A stretch of DNA of 64,000 nucleotides, taken from positions 496,001 to 560,000 of the forward strand of contig JANVFP010000001.1 of assembly GCA_027919835.1 (NCBI GenBank). The letters run 5' to 3'. Each line of letters opens with the position of its first letter. Position 1 is the first letter of the stretch. Below the pieces are notes generated by a model. The model was not told the origin of the DNA, searched no databases, and saw nothing but the letters and a program-made list of their open reading frames with translations. Source of the DNA: Lentinula raphanica. Lineage: Eukaryota > Basidiomycota > Agaricomycetes > Agaricales > Omphalotaceae. A program made the position numbers and the translations under genes. Of the stretch, positions 22,041-34,665 are shown piece after piece.

Positions 22041-24479
22041 AACAGTTGATGCAATGTGCTAGAAACCACAGGTGAATTCAAAAATAGCCATAGTGAGGTA
22101 CTAGCTAGCTCAGGGACATCAAAATTACCTAAAAAGGAAATTGGTCTAAATATAAAACTTGATCTCATCAGGTAGTGAAAAATCTGAAAAAAATCATAAA
22201 AATACTCAAAAAATTCAGGGTTGCTTTGTTGGCCTTGAAAATGCAAAATAAAAAAAACATGCAACACTTTTGAAAAATGACATCACTCCAAATCATACTA
22301 AATTTACTATACATTAGGTATATATAGTGTACATGCTATTTTTAGCACATCTAGTACCCTCAGACACTCAGGAAAGCTTATATCATTCAATATATTCACT
22401 GGCAGCATACTCACTGCTTATTATACTACATGATGAAAAACCTTAGAGCAGTAGTAATGTATATCATACTCAATATACTTAATACACTCAACAATGAAAA
22501 AATATCAGAACAGTATTCATGTGTGCTATACTTGACACACTTAATACACTTTACAATGAAACAACTTGGAACAATATTATAGTAATGTATATTATACTCA
22601 ACACACTTACTACACTTAATAATAATGAAAAACCTCAGAACAGTGTTCATGTGTGTTATACTTAACATACTTCACAATGAAAAGCCTTGGACTCCAGTAT
22701 TCAGGTGTGCTATACTTACCACACTTAATACACTTTCAATAAATAACACTAGTAATATATATCATACTCAACACACTTATCACACTTAACAATGAAAAAC
22801 CTCGGAACAGTGTTCCTGTGTATTATATTTAACACACTTGAAACACTTAACAATGCAAAACCTTGGAACAGTGTTCATGTGTTTTATACTCAACACACTC
22901 AACACACTTATTAATGATAGTGAGTGTGTTGAGTATTCAGTGTGTTAACAATTATTATGCTTATTACACTCAACAGACTTCATCAGTAAGTATAAAACAC
23001 CTTCAATGGAACATTGTTATACTTTAACCCACTTATAACAACGAGTTTTGGGCGCTTATGGGCGCTTATTTGGGGTTTTTGAGTCGAAATTCATTAATAG
23101 CACACTCAACAATTTTTGTGTGGCCTTTATATTGTGTCAAAATGTTGTTCATACCATATTCGTCTAGATACAATTCAGAGAACTTGAAAATTCAACATCT
23201 GGAGGTAGCTATATTGTGATCTTTTGTGATATAACAGTGTTTTATGTAAATGTCAATGCATATGTCCATGTAATGCAAGTATACTGATGCTGGTTCATGA
23301 GGAAATCACTCCTACAGTCTACTGGCAGTGTCTGTACATGATTCAAATAGCTATCATGAAAGGTGGACTCTGTGATATACATGTACATGTTTCATGTACA
23401 CTATGGATGTCTACACTTACATGTAACAATAGATGTCATATTCTATGACCCCCATTACAGATCTCTTAGCTGTATCACATAGAGTTAGTATAGAATAGAT
23501 TGTAGGATGACTCTTTGCACCACCCAGTAACAGTTTGACTTCATAACATGGGTGTATGCATTGTCATTTGCATAAAACACCCTTAAATCATGAAAGATCA
23601 TAATATATTCAGCCCTACAGGCTATGTTTTTGAGTTCTCCAGATTGTATCTAGAGCAATATGATATAGACAACATCCTGACACAATATAGAGCCCACACA
23701 AAAATTATTGAGTGTGCTATTAATCAATTTCGACTCAAAAACACCAAATAAGCGCCCATAAGCGCCCAAAACTCGTTGTTATAAGTGGGTTAAAGTATAA
23801 CAATGTTACATTAAAGGTGTGTTATACTTACTGATGAAGTGTGTTGAGTGTAAAAGTATAATGAGTGATAACACTACTCCGAGGTTTTGATTGTTAAGTG
23901 TGTTATATTCATTGATAAAGTGTGTTGAGTATAACATGATGCAGTAACACTGTTCTGAATTTTTTAAATTGTTAAGTGTGTTAAGTATAATACACATGAG
24001 CACCAATCCGAGTTTTTTTTTCATTATTCAGTATATTGAGTCAAGTGTGTTAAGTATAACACACATGTTACTGTTACAAGGTTTTTTTTTGTTGACTGTG
24101 TTAAGTGTAATAAACATTGAGTATAGTAAATATATTGAATGATATAGGCTATCTGAGTCTTTGAGGGTGCTAGGTGTGCTAAAAGTAGCATATAGATCAT
24201 CTATATATAATGCCTGATAGTTCTGGTATGATTTGAAGTGATAAAATTTTTTACACTTGTCGCGTATTTTTTTTATTTTGAATTTTCAGGGCCAACAAAG
24301 CAACCCTGAATTTTTTGAGTATTTTTATGATTTTTTTTCAGATTTTTCACTACCTGATGAGATCAAGTTTTATTTTTTAGACCAATTTCCTTTTTAGGTA
24401 ATTTTGATGTCCCTGAGCTAGCTAGTACCTCACTATGGCTATTTTTGAATTCACCTGTGGTTTCTAGCACATTGCATGA

Positions 24480-25079
24480 ACTGTTATTACCCACCTAATG
24501 GTATTACCCAACTATGGTAATACCCAGCTAAGGTAATACCCAATGGTGGTATTACCCATCTAATGGTATTACCCAACTATGGTAATACCCAGCTAAGGTA
24601 ATACCCAATGGTGGTATTACCCAGCTAAGGTATTACCCACCTAATGGTATTACCCAACTATGGTAATACCCAGCTAAGGTATTACCCACCTAATGGTATT
24701 ACCCAACTATGGTAATACCCAGCTAAGGTAATACCCAATGGTGGTATTACCCAATGGTATTACCCAGCTAAGGTATTACCCATCCTTGGTATTATCTTTC
24801 AGTGGCAGCCTTCTGCCTATCAATGAAATTCCTAGTGAGTGGTATTACCCATTGATGGTATTACCCATAGAAAGTGGTATTTTGATTTTACAAAGAATTG
24901 TGAGCTAAGATACTGCATATGACTATGCATAAAAGCCTCATACTACATGCACTGACCAATTGCAGTATGATTATATACTGGTAAGGTATTACCAACTTGG
25001 GTAATACCTGACAAGGACCCCTGGCACTAGAGGCAGGGTATTACCCAGACTGGGTAATACCCATTGGGTAATTGCCCGG
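24480..25079. repeat. Subterminal GGTATTACC array, right arm of B1
   Basis: This is the inverted counterpart of the left array, with the same motif at similar density. It includes the same unique interruptions (for example TACTGCATATGACTATGCAT at about 24910) in reverse complement. It ends where the LTR element was inserted at 25079/25080. Confidence 0.8.
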
Positions 25080-25440
25080 TGTTGCGCGGTTTTTCCGCGC
25101 AGGCGTGCAATGATCAAAAAGATCAACTTAGACCGTTGCATAGTATCAATAAGGACTGTAGTGAGCCCGAACTAGCAGTCAAACTTGTATCAGTATAAGC
25201 TAGGATACAGATCCTTTGGCAGGATCAGCCATGAATATCCACTTAGAGCTATTGCTCGCACCCTTGGTCGGGGATCCTTCAAGAATGCTGACTACTGGTA
25301 CGAGCACACCAAGGGAATATCGACTTAGTATCAAGATCTGCCGGACCGGCACAACTGAGTTTGGTACTTGGCTGTGATGACGGAAATTTCACTTGATCTA
25401 GCAGATCAGACACGATTAGAGCCTATCCGGACGAGTTACC

Positions 25441-25625
25441 ACACGGAAACCCTACGCAAAGTAGCGGAAACCGTCGGAAACATGATGATCTAGCATTTCC
25501 GTGGCAGTACGGGTGAAACCCGCCGCGGAAACACGCATATGCTCAAGTTCTAAACTGGGATACAGCGTATGCTATGTACAGCTTTGACCAGCACTCACGG
25601 AAACGCGCGGAAACCTACGGAAAAC
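25441..25625 (+). promoter_or_regulatory. CGGAAAC motif cluster in the 5' LTR (U3)
   Basis: Within 185 bp the motif (C)GGAAAC or GGAAAA occurs about seven times (cacGGAAACcc, gcGGAAACcg, tcGGAAACat, gcGGAAACac, acGGAAACgc, gcGGAAACct, acGGAAAAca), plus one inverted TTTCCG. It lies about 1.1 kb upstream of the TATA box, where a U3 enhancer would be. The binding factor is unknown. The same cluster is in the 3' LTR. Confidence 0.5.
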
Positions 25626-26674
25626 ACTTCTGAAGCATTTACCTTCGTTGTCCGCTCCAGAACACCAGGCTATATGCATACCGTTCGAAAGCTACGGACC
25701 AGACCTACCTGATCCGCGAGATCAACCGCTGTTACGAGTCTATCTCATTAACTTGGGAAGACCACTACCATTCCGCGGAAGCAAATTCGTCGGAAACACT
25801 TGAGCAACACAGGCAGGAGCCACTCTGACGAGTTAGGCACCCTAGCATGTGGATGCCGCACAGACCATGGTCGGAACTTGCTTGGTCTTCTAGATCTGGC
25901 GAAAGTACGACGAAATACGGACAAGTTTCATCTTTTTCTCTGTTTTCCTTACTATTTCCTTGCGTGTTCGTATCGTTTCAGTCATATTTTACTATTTAAG
26001 TGTATATTATCGGACTCCGTCCGTAGAAATAGCTAGATCTACTAGATCAAGGACAAATACAGGTATTGGACTTTTCGTAGTGTACTTAAAGACCGGTATC
26101 CGCACAAATGAAACAAGTTTCGCGCCCAGATCTCTCTGAACTGGTAATCCTTTTCATCCATACGTGGGAGTAAAGGCTTCTAAGCCGTACCGGACCTTGC
26201 AGATTAAGTGTGTTACTTCATCGCGATAAGCCCGACTTTTGAGTGGTTTGACTTGGTGTCTGTCACTTGCTAGTTGAAGGTAGACTCCGTTCCGGAGATA
26301 CAGAGGACTTGGTCTCAGGTTGTGCCGAGTGAACGTGCAGAGTTTTGGTGGCTCTGTTCAAGTTGACACGTAGTGATTGGTGATCTGCGTGATCTTCGAG
26401 GTTTTACTGAGAATAGTGATCAGTACTGCTTCACCCGGGAGCGGAATCGATTGGTCTACCATAACGTCTGGTACCCCGTTGCTTTCCGAGCCTAAAAACC
26501 CTTATCCGAGTGGAAGCCACTCAAAACAAACCCCTTAGTCCAGATCTTACGACTGGTATATCCGTGTCACTTCGTTCTGCTGACCAGTATTGCTGATCTA
26601 AAAGATCTTACAAGACTGCGTTCGACTTGAGATATAAGATAGTGCGGAATCTCTGACAACGCCCCACACCTCGC

Positions 26675-26682
26675 TATAAATA
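26675..26682 (+). promoter_or_regulatory. TATA box of the 5' LTR
   Basis: TATAAATA in the context CACACCTCGCTATAAATACA, about 100 bp before the LTR end. The same sequence is at 45467-45474 in the 3' LTR. The position fits the U3/R boundary of an LTR promoter; it is the only clean TATA box seen in the LTR. Confidence 0.65.
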
Positions 26683-26780
26683 CAATTTGATTGACGAATC
26701 CGTGAAGTCGTACTCTGTGTTCATGCTAAGTGACCTGTCATAAGGCATTATACTAAGAACCGACTTTATACCTCGTTATC

Positions 26781-26797
26781 TGGAGCCCACCGCGAGG
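26781..26797 (+). other. Candidate primer-binding site
   Basis: Two bases after the 5' LTR the sequence reads TGGAGCCCACCGCGAGG. The TGG pairs with a tRNA 3'-CCA, as expected for tRNA-primed reverse transcription. I cannot name the tRNA by eye. Confidence 0.5.
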
Positions 26798-26884
26798 GGT
26801 GGAATCTATATTTTGGTCGAACTCGAGAGATCTTCTTGATTTCTCAAAACTACTGCCTTTGATCGAATTTATTTGATCATTAAA

Positions 26885-28631
26885 AATAGCTCCAAGAGCT
26901 ACTCGGACTTCGAAGAACGCGGGCTCAGCAGATTTCTTTGATCCAGCGATACAAGCTTCAGATCAGCGAAAGCGCACAACAAAGAAACCCTCTGTACCGG
27001 TTTACGATCCGAGAAACCTCGGAAGAGCGAGTACTAGCAATCCAGATAACGGGAGAGCTTCTAGACCATCTTCGGAACAACCAGTAACGAAGAGATCTAA
27101 CGTAGTGCCAGGAAACGGTAGACAGAAGGCAGCTACTGTTGGACCAGATCCGCAATCTAGTTCAGATCCTACATTACAACCCGAACCATTTGATTTGATA
27201 CGACTGTTTTTACCCAACAATATGTCCAAAGTACATAACGGAAATGATCAGGGAGCCGCGGGAGCGAATGCTAACGCACCAGCAAACCCGGCTGCCCAAC
27301 AAAAACGACCGGAGGATCAACTCGACATCATAAGGATGCTTGGTCCTCCTGAACTGACTCCTGCGGAACAAGCAGAGTATAACAATACCAAGTTTCCGCT
27401 TACACACAAAACTGCTATGATCCTGGACTTGGCCAATCCGAGCATGATCCCCGAGTGGGTGAGGTTCTGTTTGAACACGTTCCAGGCTACGGAAGTTACC
27501 TCCGAGAAGGTGAAGATGCAAAAGATCTTTTCTTGGATGACCCTTCAGACCAAGCAGGCTCTCGAGCATCTTCCCGGTGCGCAGGAGGGAAGGGAAGACG
27601 CGGACTGTTTCCTGCGTTCCCTGTGTGAAAGATTCCCGGCATCTCTAGGGAGACCAATGGGTTCGAAGAATACGCTCTTGCAGATCGTACAGAACTATGC
27701 TCCTTTGGGTGTCCGGGACGGAGATAGGTTGCTCGGATATTGTCTGTTGATGGAGGTAGAAGCCAATAAGTTGTTGAAACCGCCTCCGGCGATAGGAAAC
27801 ACGGAATTGGTGTCTCTTTTCCTGTCAGCATTCGATGACGAGTTACGGAAAGCTGTGAATCGTAAGGTCCAACAGCAGGTACCTGCTTTCCACGTAGAGA
27901 AACGTCGGGTCGATGATCCATATCTGTTTGTAGAGTACAAGGAAGCAGCAGAGGCCGTAGCAAGGCACCCACCCTTGGAATCGTTGTACCGGACGGTAAC
28001 AAGTCGGGATGGTGTGGTCTTCAATGCGGAAACCCACTCGAGAGGAGGCGTATACGTTCCGATTGGTGGTCCTCCGGTGATCAAAGAAGAAGTACCGGAT
28101 CTCTCGCATTTCTTCCGGTCTCCAGCTAAGCCCGTAGAAGTGAAACGAGAGGCTTCCGAGGAAACGGAAAGAGCACTGGCTGCAAATAGGGATCAGTACA
28201 GTGTGTTGGTCAAAGATTTGGGAGCACTTAAGGCTACCTACAAAGAGGAACTTGAGACGTTGGCTCAAATGCTGGCTAACATCAAGATCGGAAACGTTCA
28301 ACCTGCGCAACGGGCGCAGCCCCATACTGTCGCTTCTGGTAGTGGTAATCCCAGAAACAGTGGGCCTCCCCGCGGAATCATTAACACGAATCCGAATAAT
28401 GCACAAGGTCAAAGGTCTGAGATGTTGTGTTTCCTTTGTCGGGAACCGAATCATATGATGCAAAGCTGTCCAATGTTCTTGGAACTCTTAGGGAAAGGTT
28501 GGATTATGCGTGATCCGCAAGATCCAAAGCGTCTTAAGTTGAAGGATGGGTCTCCGCTACCAAATAACTTCGGAAGTGAGAGTAGATACCAAAAGATCAT
28601 GAAATATGGTCAGGCCAAAGGATGGCCCTAA
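26885..28631 (+). CDS. Gag polyprotein of the LTR element
   Basis: The open frame ends at TAA 28629-28631. The capsid-like middle reads IPEWVRFCLNTFQATEVTSE and similar helical sequence. Near the C-terminus is a retroviral zinc knuckle CFLCREPNHMMQSC (C-x2-C-x4-H-x4-C), the nucleocapsid signature. The first in-frame ATG is at 27222 (MSKVHNGNDQGAAGANANAP). However, protein-like sequence without stops continues upstream to about 26885 (FFDPAIQASDQRKRTTKKPS) but has no ATG. So either a non-ATG start, an unseen 5' exon, or a lost start codon applies. No internal lesion is seen downstream of 27222. Gag packages the RNA; an intact gag could allow mobilisation in trans. Confidence 0.8.
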
Positions 28632-28801
28632 GTTTCGACGATGATGAACGAGATGATCCCGGACAATGAGGATTACTCGGAACAATTGGCCGGATCCCCA
28701 GCTTGGATGGTCATTGCCAATCTGGCGGAGATGGTGCAAGGGAGATCTAGCAATGGTGTGGCTACGGTGTACACGAACGAGTCGGGAAACTGAGGAATCC
28801 A

Positions 28802-31800
28802 ATGATTGAGTTGACCTCTGGGCCAAGGACACGGTCTCAGCAACAGGCAACAACTCATGAGGGTGCCCCAAAGCCTAACTCACCAAAAGCAATACCTGCC
28901 GTCAAGAATAAACGCTTTGACGGGGTGCATATACCCATAGATCGAAATAACCCTAGTAAAAACAAAACATCCGAAAAACCGAAGTCCAATACGGACAATT
29001 CTACGCCTAATCATGACAGATCTGCTGGATCAGACCCTGATTCTTCTCAATCACTGAGGGAAGCTGCTTTGGAAAGGATACAGTCAGTGACCATTGACGA
29101 TTTAACGGATGAGAGTGCGTTAGGTTCGGAACGCGAGCCTGATCAGACAGATCAACGGAAATCGAAGCAAGTACGATTCCGCGATCCGTCACCTCCTCGT
29201 ACGGAAAATCCGAGAAGACCATTTGATGATGTTCAGCCCAGGGAAGTTACACCTCACCCTCGAAATCAACCAAAGCCGGAAAAGATACCTGAATCTAAGG
29301 GATCTTCGAAGGCACCAAAATACCGGCTGCAGAATGAACTGTTCACGCCTGGTCTAGAGGAAGAGCTTGCTGACCGGATAGTGCGAAAGACGATTGAATT
29401 GACTTCTTCCGAAGCTTTACAGCTTTCGGGGAAGATCAGGCAGATCGTAGCACGAAAGATACGGAATAAGCGAGTACTTCCGCAAGATCGAAAGAAAATG
29501 CTGCTGAACGTGGCTGATCAACAAGATCTAGCTACGGAAACACTTTCAAATGATGATTCCGAAGACGAACCAGTCATTTCCGTGGATGATCTAGCATTAC
29601 CCGAAGCTTGGGCTTTTGAAAGATTATCTGAGGATCGGGATGGGATGAAAGCAGGAGCGTTTGTTCAAGTAGATCCAGTAGAATCATTCTTAAGTGATGT
29701 CGACGAGAATGATGAACGACGAGATATGACCATAGTTGCTACCATAGGCAATGGTCTCCGGGCAGTGTGGCCTGTTGTGAATGATCGGGAAGATCTCGAA
29801 GTAGAGAACCTCCTGGACTCAGGATCACAGATAGTCGCAATCGATATGAGCGTGGCGTTAGGCTTAGGTCTAGGTTGGGATCCCGGAATCACCATACAGA
29901 TGCAAAATGTACATGGCGGGATCGCGCGGACCAAAGGTTTAGCCCGAAATGTGCCCTTTCGATTTGGACCAGTCACAGTGTATTTGCAGTTACATGTTCA
30001 AGAAAAGGCTCCCTTCGAAATACTGTTGGGACGTCCGTTTGATGTGTTAACTGAGAGTGTCATTCAGACTTTTGGATCGGGTGATCAGGAACTTACGATT
30101 ACGGATCCGAATACTGGAAAACGGTATACCATGGGTACATATCCGAAAGGACATGGCCGAGAGCCCAAGAAAGGTGGTGGAACGAAAAGTATCACAGCCA
30201 ACTCAACAGTTGCAACCCGACTCAAGACGGGAAGACACTCACGAGGAGGCAGAGAAAGTTCCGCAACCAAATTTTTGAATAACCTCTGGGATCTGAGTAG
30301 CGACCAGGGAGAGGTAGAAATCGCTCTTAGTGGGTACTGGGATGCTCAAGCGGAGGAAGTGGTTATAGAGTCGAATCAGGTGAAACGAGGTACCTTCTCC
30401 GATGAAGAATTAGCGGACGTGTATGTACAGTGCTGTCTGTCAACGATCGAGAAGTCGCACCCCGGAATTGCCGAAACCATATCACTATACCTGAACAAAG
30501 GTGTAGATCATCAACAAAATCGTGTGATCAACCCATGGAAGGAAGGATTTAGAGCTGATCCGACCGTTGAGGACCTGAAGGAGACCTTTTACCAGTCTAT
30601 GACCAAGGACGTTAGGTGGAAAGACTTACACGGGTTAACTCGTCCATATGATAACACGGAAGATCTAACAGATCTAACAGATCAAGTAGATCAAGCAAAA
30701 GATGCGGAATTGTCTTCAATGACCCAAGATTTGGAGGCTGCGATGCATCGTGTTAAGCTCTGGGAACTCAAGAATGAGACGATTGACCAGCATATATGCG
30801 CATATAATGATGTGTTTTTGCCAGATCAGCCAGTTTCGGTCTTCGGTTCTCGAAAATATAAGCCTGTAGCGGTGAAAGTTCGCCCTGTCAAGGCTGATTT
30901 ACCGGAAGAATTCCGTGTGAGGAGACACATTTACGGGGATCCTTTGGCTGATCTACCAGATCTACCAACTCATCCTCCGGAATTCACGCCGGGTATTCGG
31001 TATACGCAAGAACGGAAAGAGATCATCGAGAAAAACCATGCGGAAGGTTTCCTTACGGACGAGGAAATGAAGCTAGTTCATCATATGATGAAGTTGCAGG
31101 AAATGGGTTTTGCTTGGGAAGCTTCCGAGGGCGGAACATTCAGAGAGGACTTCTTTCCTCCCGTGAAAATTCCGGTCATACCTCATGAGCCCTGGGTCGA
31201 ACGAAATATTCCAATTCCTCCCGGAATCTTCGAAAAGGTTTGTAAGATCATCAAGGATAAGATTGATGCTGGAGTTTATGAACCATCCTGCTCGAGCTAT
31301 CGTTCAAAATGGTTTTGTGTGGTCAAGAAGGATGGAACGAGTCTTCGTTTAGTACATAGTTTGGAACCCTTGAACAAGGTGACCATTCAACACTCCGGGA
31401 TTCCTCCTGCTACCGCGGATATTGCTCGTCATTTTGCGGGTCGTGCCTGTGGTGGTTTGTTGGATATCTATGTGGGTTATGATGAACGACCACTCGATGT
31501 TAGTTCGCAAGATCTGACGACATTCCAAACTCCGTACGGACCACACCGTCTCGTAAAGTTGCCTATGGGTTGGACGAACTCTGTTCCGATATTCCATGAC
31601 AATGTAACTTACATGATGCGAGATGAAATCCCGGAATATACTATTCCTTACGTCGATGATGTTCCTATCAGAGGTCCCGGGACTCGTTATGAATTACCGG
31701 GTGGCGGATACGAAACTATCCCTGAAAATCCTTGATCAGACGATTTGTCTGGGAGCATCTACAAAATGTGAACCGAATTATTCAGCGGATGCGGTATTGC

Positions 31801-34455
31801 GGCGGAACCTTCTCGGGCCTAAAGCATTCCTGTGTTGCGCTGAAACTGTAGTGGTTGGACACCGTTGCACGTACGAAGGACAGAAACCGGAAGATAGAAT
31901 CGCAACTACGGTTCTAACTTGGCCTCCGTGCTCTTCCAAGACACAGGTCCGAGCCTTTCTGGGAACTGTTGGTCAGCTCCGGATGTTCATTCACAATTAC
32001 GCTAAGAAAGCCTCACCTTTGACCAAATTAACGGCGAATATTCCGTTTGAGTGGAAGGATGAGCATGTCATAGCCATGGACCTGTTGAAAGACGGAGTCC
32101 GTAATGCACCAGCCTTAAGAGTCATAGTATATGACTGGGAAACGCACTTAGCAGTGGATAGTTCTTACATGGGTACGGGATTTTACATCTATCAGATTGA
32201 TCCGGTAGATCAGACGAAGATTTACTATAATTACTTCGGATCCATCCCATATAATGAACGTGAAGCTCGGTTTTCTCAATCTAAGCGTGAACTCTATGGT
32301 TTGAAGGTTGCTCTCCGAGCAACACACTATCTTCTTTATGGATGTCGGAAACTCACGGTGGAAACGGACGCTAGCTATATTCAAGGAATGCTTGAAAATC
32401 CGAGTAGTGGTCCAAACGCTACGATCAACCGTTGGATTGAAGATATCCGTAAATTCCATTTCGATTTGATTCATGTCAAAGGAGCAACCTTTGGACCTGA
32501 TGGTTTGTCTCGAAGACCTCCGGGAGGTTGGACTACCCCTCGTCGGGAAACCGAGGAGGATCTAGCAGAAGATGCAGATGACTCCAACAACGTTAGGTTC
32601 TTCAAAGCGGACGAAGCGGATGATCCATTGCCCTTTGAATCATTCAAAGATCATATAGATCCCCGGACAGGATACTTTTGCGAGACCATTGAAGATGAGT
32701 TTGCGGAAGATCTTCAAGTTGCCCGGGAGGAAGAGATCCAGCATGCATTCCTCAAAGAACGTTTAGAGGCCTCGGGAATGCCTTTGACCTCTCAGTTTCT
32801 GCAGTATACTGCGATCCCCGACAATGCTACGTGGGGACCTGATCACAAATATCCGATATCTCATAGATCGGATGGCGGAAATCGTCTAGATCAGCAGTTA
32901 CCGGAAATCCGAGCATGGCTTAAGGACCCGAATGCTGAGCAATTCGCGAAGTTGGACAAGAGACAACGAGCGGAAATGGACCGGAAAACACTGTCCTTTT
33001 CAATAGACTCGGAAGGTCGACTGTTCCATCGGAAACCATCCACAGATCAACTGCGTTTAGTGGTTGAACCGGAAAAACGAATGTATCTATTGCACAGTGC
33101 TCATGATGCCTTAGGACACAAGGGTACATATGCTACAAAAGACTTCTTAGAAAAGAGGTTTTGGTGGCCGGATCTGGAGAAAGACGTGGAGTGGTATGTG
33201 AAAACATGTCAAGCCTGCCAAGACGACTTAGGTCTTTGGTACGGATCCCTCCAACGGTGACCTTCACGCCATCCTTGTTCCAAAAGATACATATCGACAC
33301 GATGGTTATGTCTCCGGCCAGTAATGGTTGCAGATATATCGTTCACGGAAGGGATTCCTTGTCGAGTTGGTCGGAAGCTAGGGCACTGAGAGTGGAAAAC
33401 GCGAGATCACTCGCGGAATGGTTCTTTGAAGACATCATATGTAGATGGGGATGTCCGGAAATCGTGGTCTCGGACAATGCACCACAGATGAAGCTCATGT
33501 TGCGATGGCTCGAACAGAAATACGGGATCCGTGGAATACAGATATCGCCTTACAATTCACAAGCTAACGGAAAGATTGAGCGTGCTCACTTTGATCTGAG
33601 ACAAGCACTTGCGAAAGCGTGTGCGGGAGATCTGTCAAAATGGTACTACTTCTTGAAACCGATACTTTGGGCTGATCGTATTACTGCACGGAGAGGTTTA
33701 GGCTGTTCACCATACTTCGTAGCTACCGGTACGGAACCTCTGCTACCTTTCGATATTGTTGAATCTATATATTTGGTCAATCCACCAAATCGAATACTAT
33801 CACGGGAAGAGTTACTGGGCTTCCGGGCTCAGGCTCTTTCCAAACATCGTTCCTTCATCGAAACATGAAATCACGGATCGACGAGAACAAACGTCGAGAA
33901 GCGAGAGTTTTCGAGGAAAAGTACAAGTACACCATTAAGGACTGGGATTTCAAACCGGGAACCCTAGTACAAGTACGGAACACCGCCATCGAGAAGAATT
34001 TGGATCGGAAAATGTACCTTCGATACCGTGGACCTATGGTTGTCATCCGGAGGACCCGAGGAGGCGCATATATCATTGCGGAAATGGATGGCACTGTACT
34101 TAAAGACAAAGTGGGTGCTTTCCGTGTGATCCCGCATCATGCTCGTTACGAACCGATTGAACTGCCGGAAAACATACATGATCTGATAGATCTGTCGCCT
34201 GAGCAGTTAGAATCTATGGTACAGGATGAGGAAGACGAACCTGAGGAAGTGGAGGACTTTATTTTCAGTACTGTCCCTCGTATAAACATTTCCGGTGATG
34301 ATCAGTCAAATTCCGTTGAACCACCACTGGTTCCGCCTGTTGAACAGCTTGATCCGGAGGATCTGAAGGCTGCTGAGTCCGAAGATCAACAGGAAGAGGC
34401 GAATCCGCCCCTACCAAATGGTCCACGACGAAATGGTCGACGGAAATCTTTCTAA
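28802..34455 (+). pseudogene. Pol polyprotein (PR-RT-RH-IN), four frameshifts
   Basis: Segment 1 (28802-31735) has an acidic, basic and Pro-rich leader, the aspartic protease motif LLDSGSQIVAIDM (about 29815) and the RT with KWFCVVKKDG, LLDIYVGYDE, LPMGWTNS and the catalytic YVDD (about 31650). A short stretch (IRRFVWEHLQNVNRIIQRM) then lies in another frame, 31735-31811, and a third frame runs to about 33222. That frame has RNase H (LAVDSSYMGTG, RELYGLKVAL, LTVETDASYIQG, GPDGLSRR) and the integrase zinc finger (HDALGHKGTY ... TCQACQ). The integrase core follows in a new frame (IHIDTMV, VVSDNAPQ, NGKIERAHFD), and the C-terminal domain in another (33865-34455, WDFKPGTLVQVRNTAIEKN). Each shift looks like a one-base deletion near 31733, 31811, 33222 and 33862. 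Motif order assigns it to Ty3/gypsy; no chromodomain is seen. Confidence 0.88.
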
Positions 34456-34480
34456 ACATGCCTGATCCAACAGATCAGTT

Positions 34481-34492
34481 AGTTTGGGGGAG
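34481..34492 (+). other. Polypurine-tract copy 1 (after pol)
   Basis: AGTTTGGGGGAG, identical to the tract before the 3' LTR, placed 26 bp after the pol stop codon. It could act as an internal plus-strand primer, or it could mark an old 3' end of the element. Confidence 0.5.
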
Positions 34493-34665
34493 TTTCCGCG
34501 ATGTTTCAACTTATTCTATCTCAATAATCACTCGAGGAATTTAGTTGCCACTGGATTACCTCAAAAACTACCAATGATACTTGACTTGACAAAAGTACAG
34601 GTATAAAAATAGGCGACAGGGCAGAATGAACGATGATCTAGATGGTCAGCCTCATAAGCACTTGC

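Larger units (their letters stand above)
25080..26778 (+). repeat. 5' LTR
   Basis: Begins TGTTGCGCGGTTTTTCCGCG and ends ...TATACCTCGTTA. Length 1,699 bp, same as the 3' LTR. Differences seen include CCGTCCGT versus CCATCTGT (about 26007), CAGGTATTGG versus CGGGTATTGC (about 26060) and ACAACGCC versus ACAATGCC (about 26660). Near identity points to recent insertion. Confidence 0.93.

Noticed and set aside
21460..25079. GGTAATACC arrays as a CRISPR array
   Set aside because: Motifs are too short, irregularly spaced and mirrored at the two ends of a palindromic element; the genome is eukaryotic.
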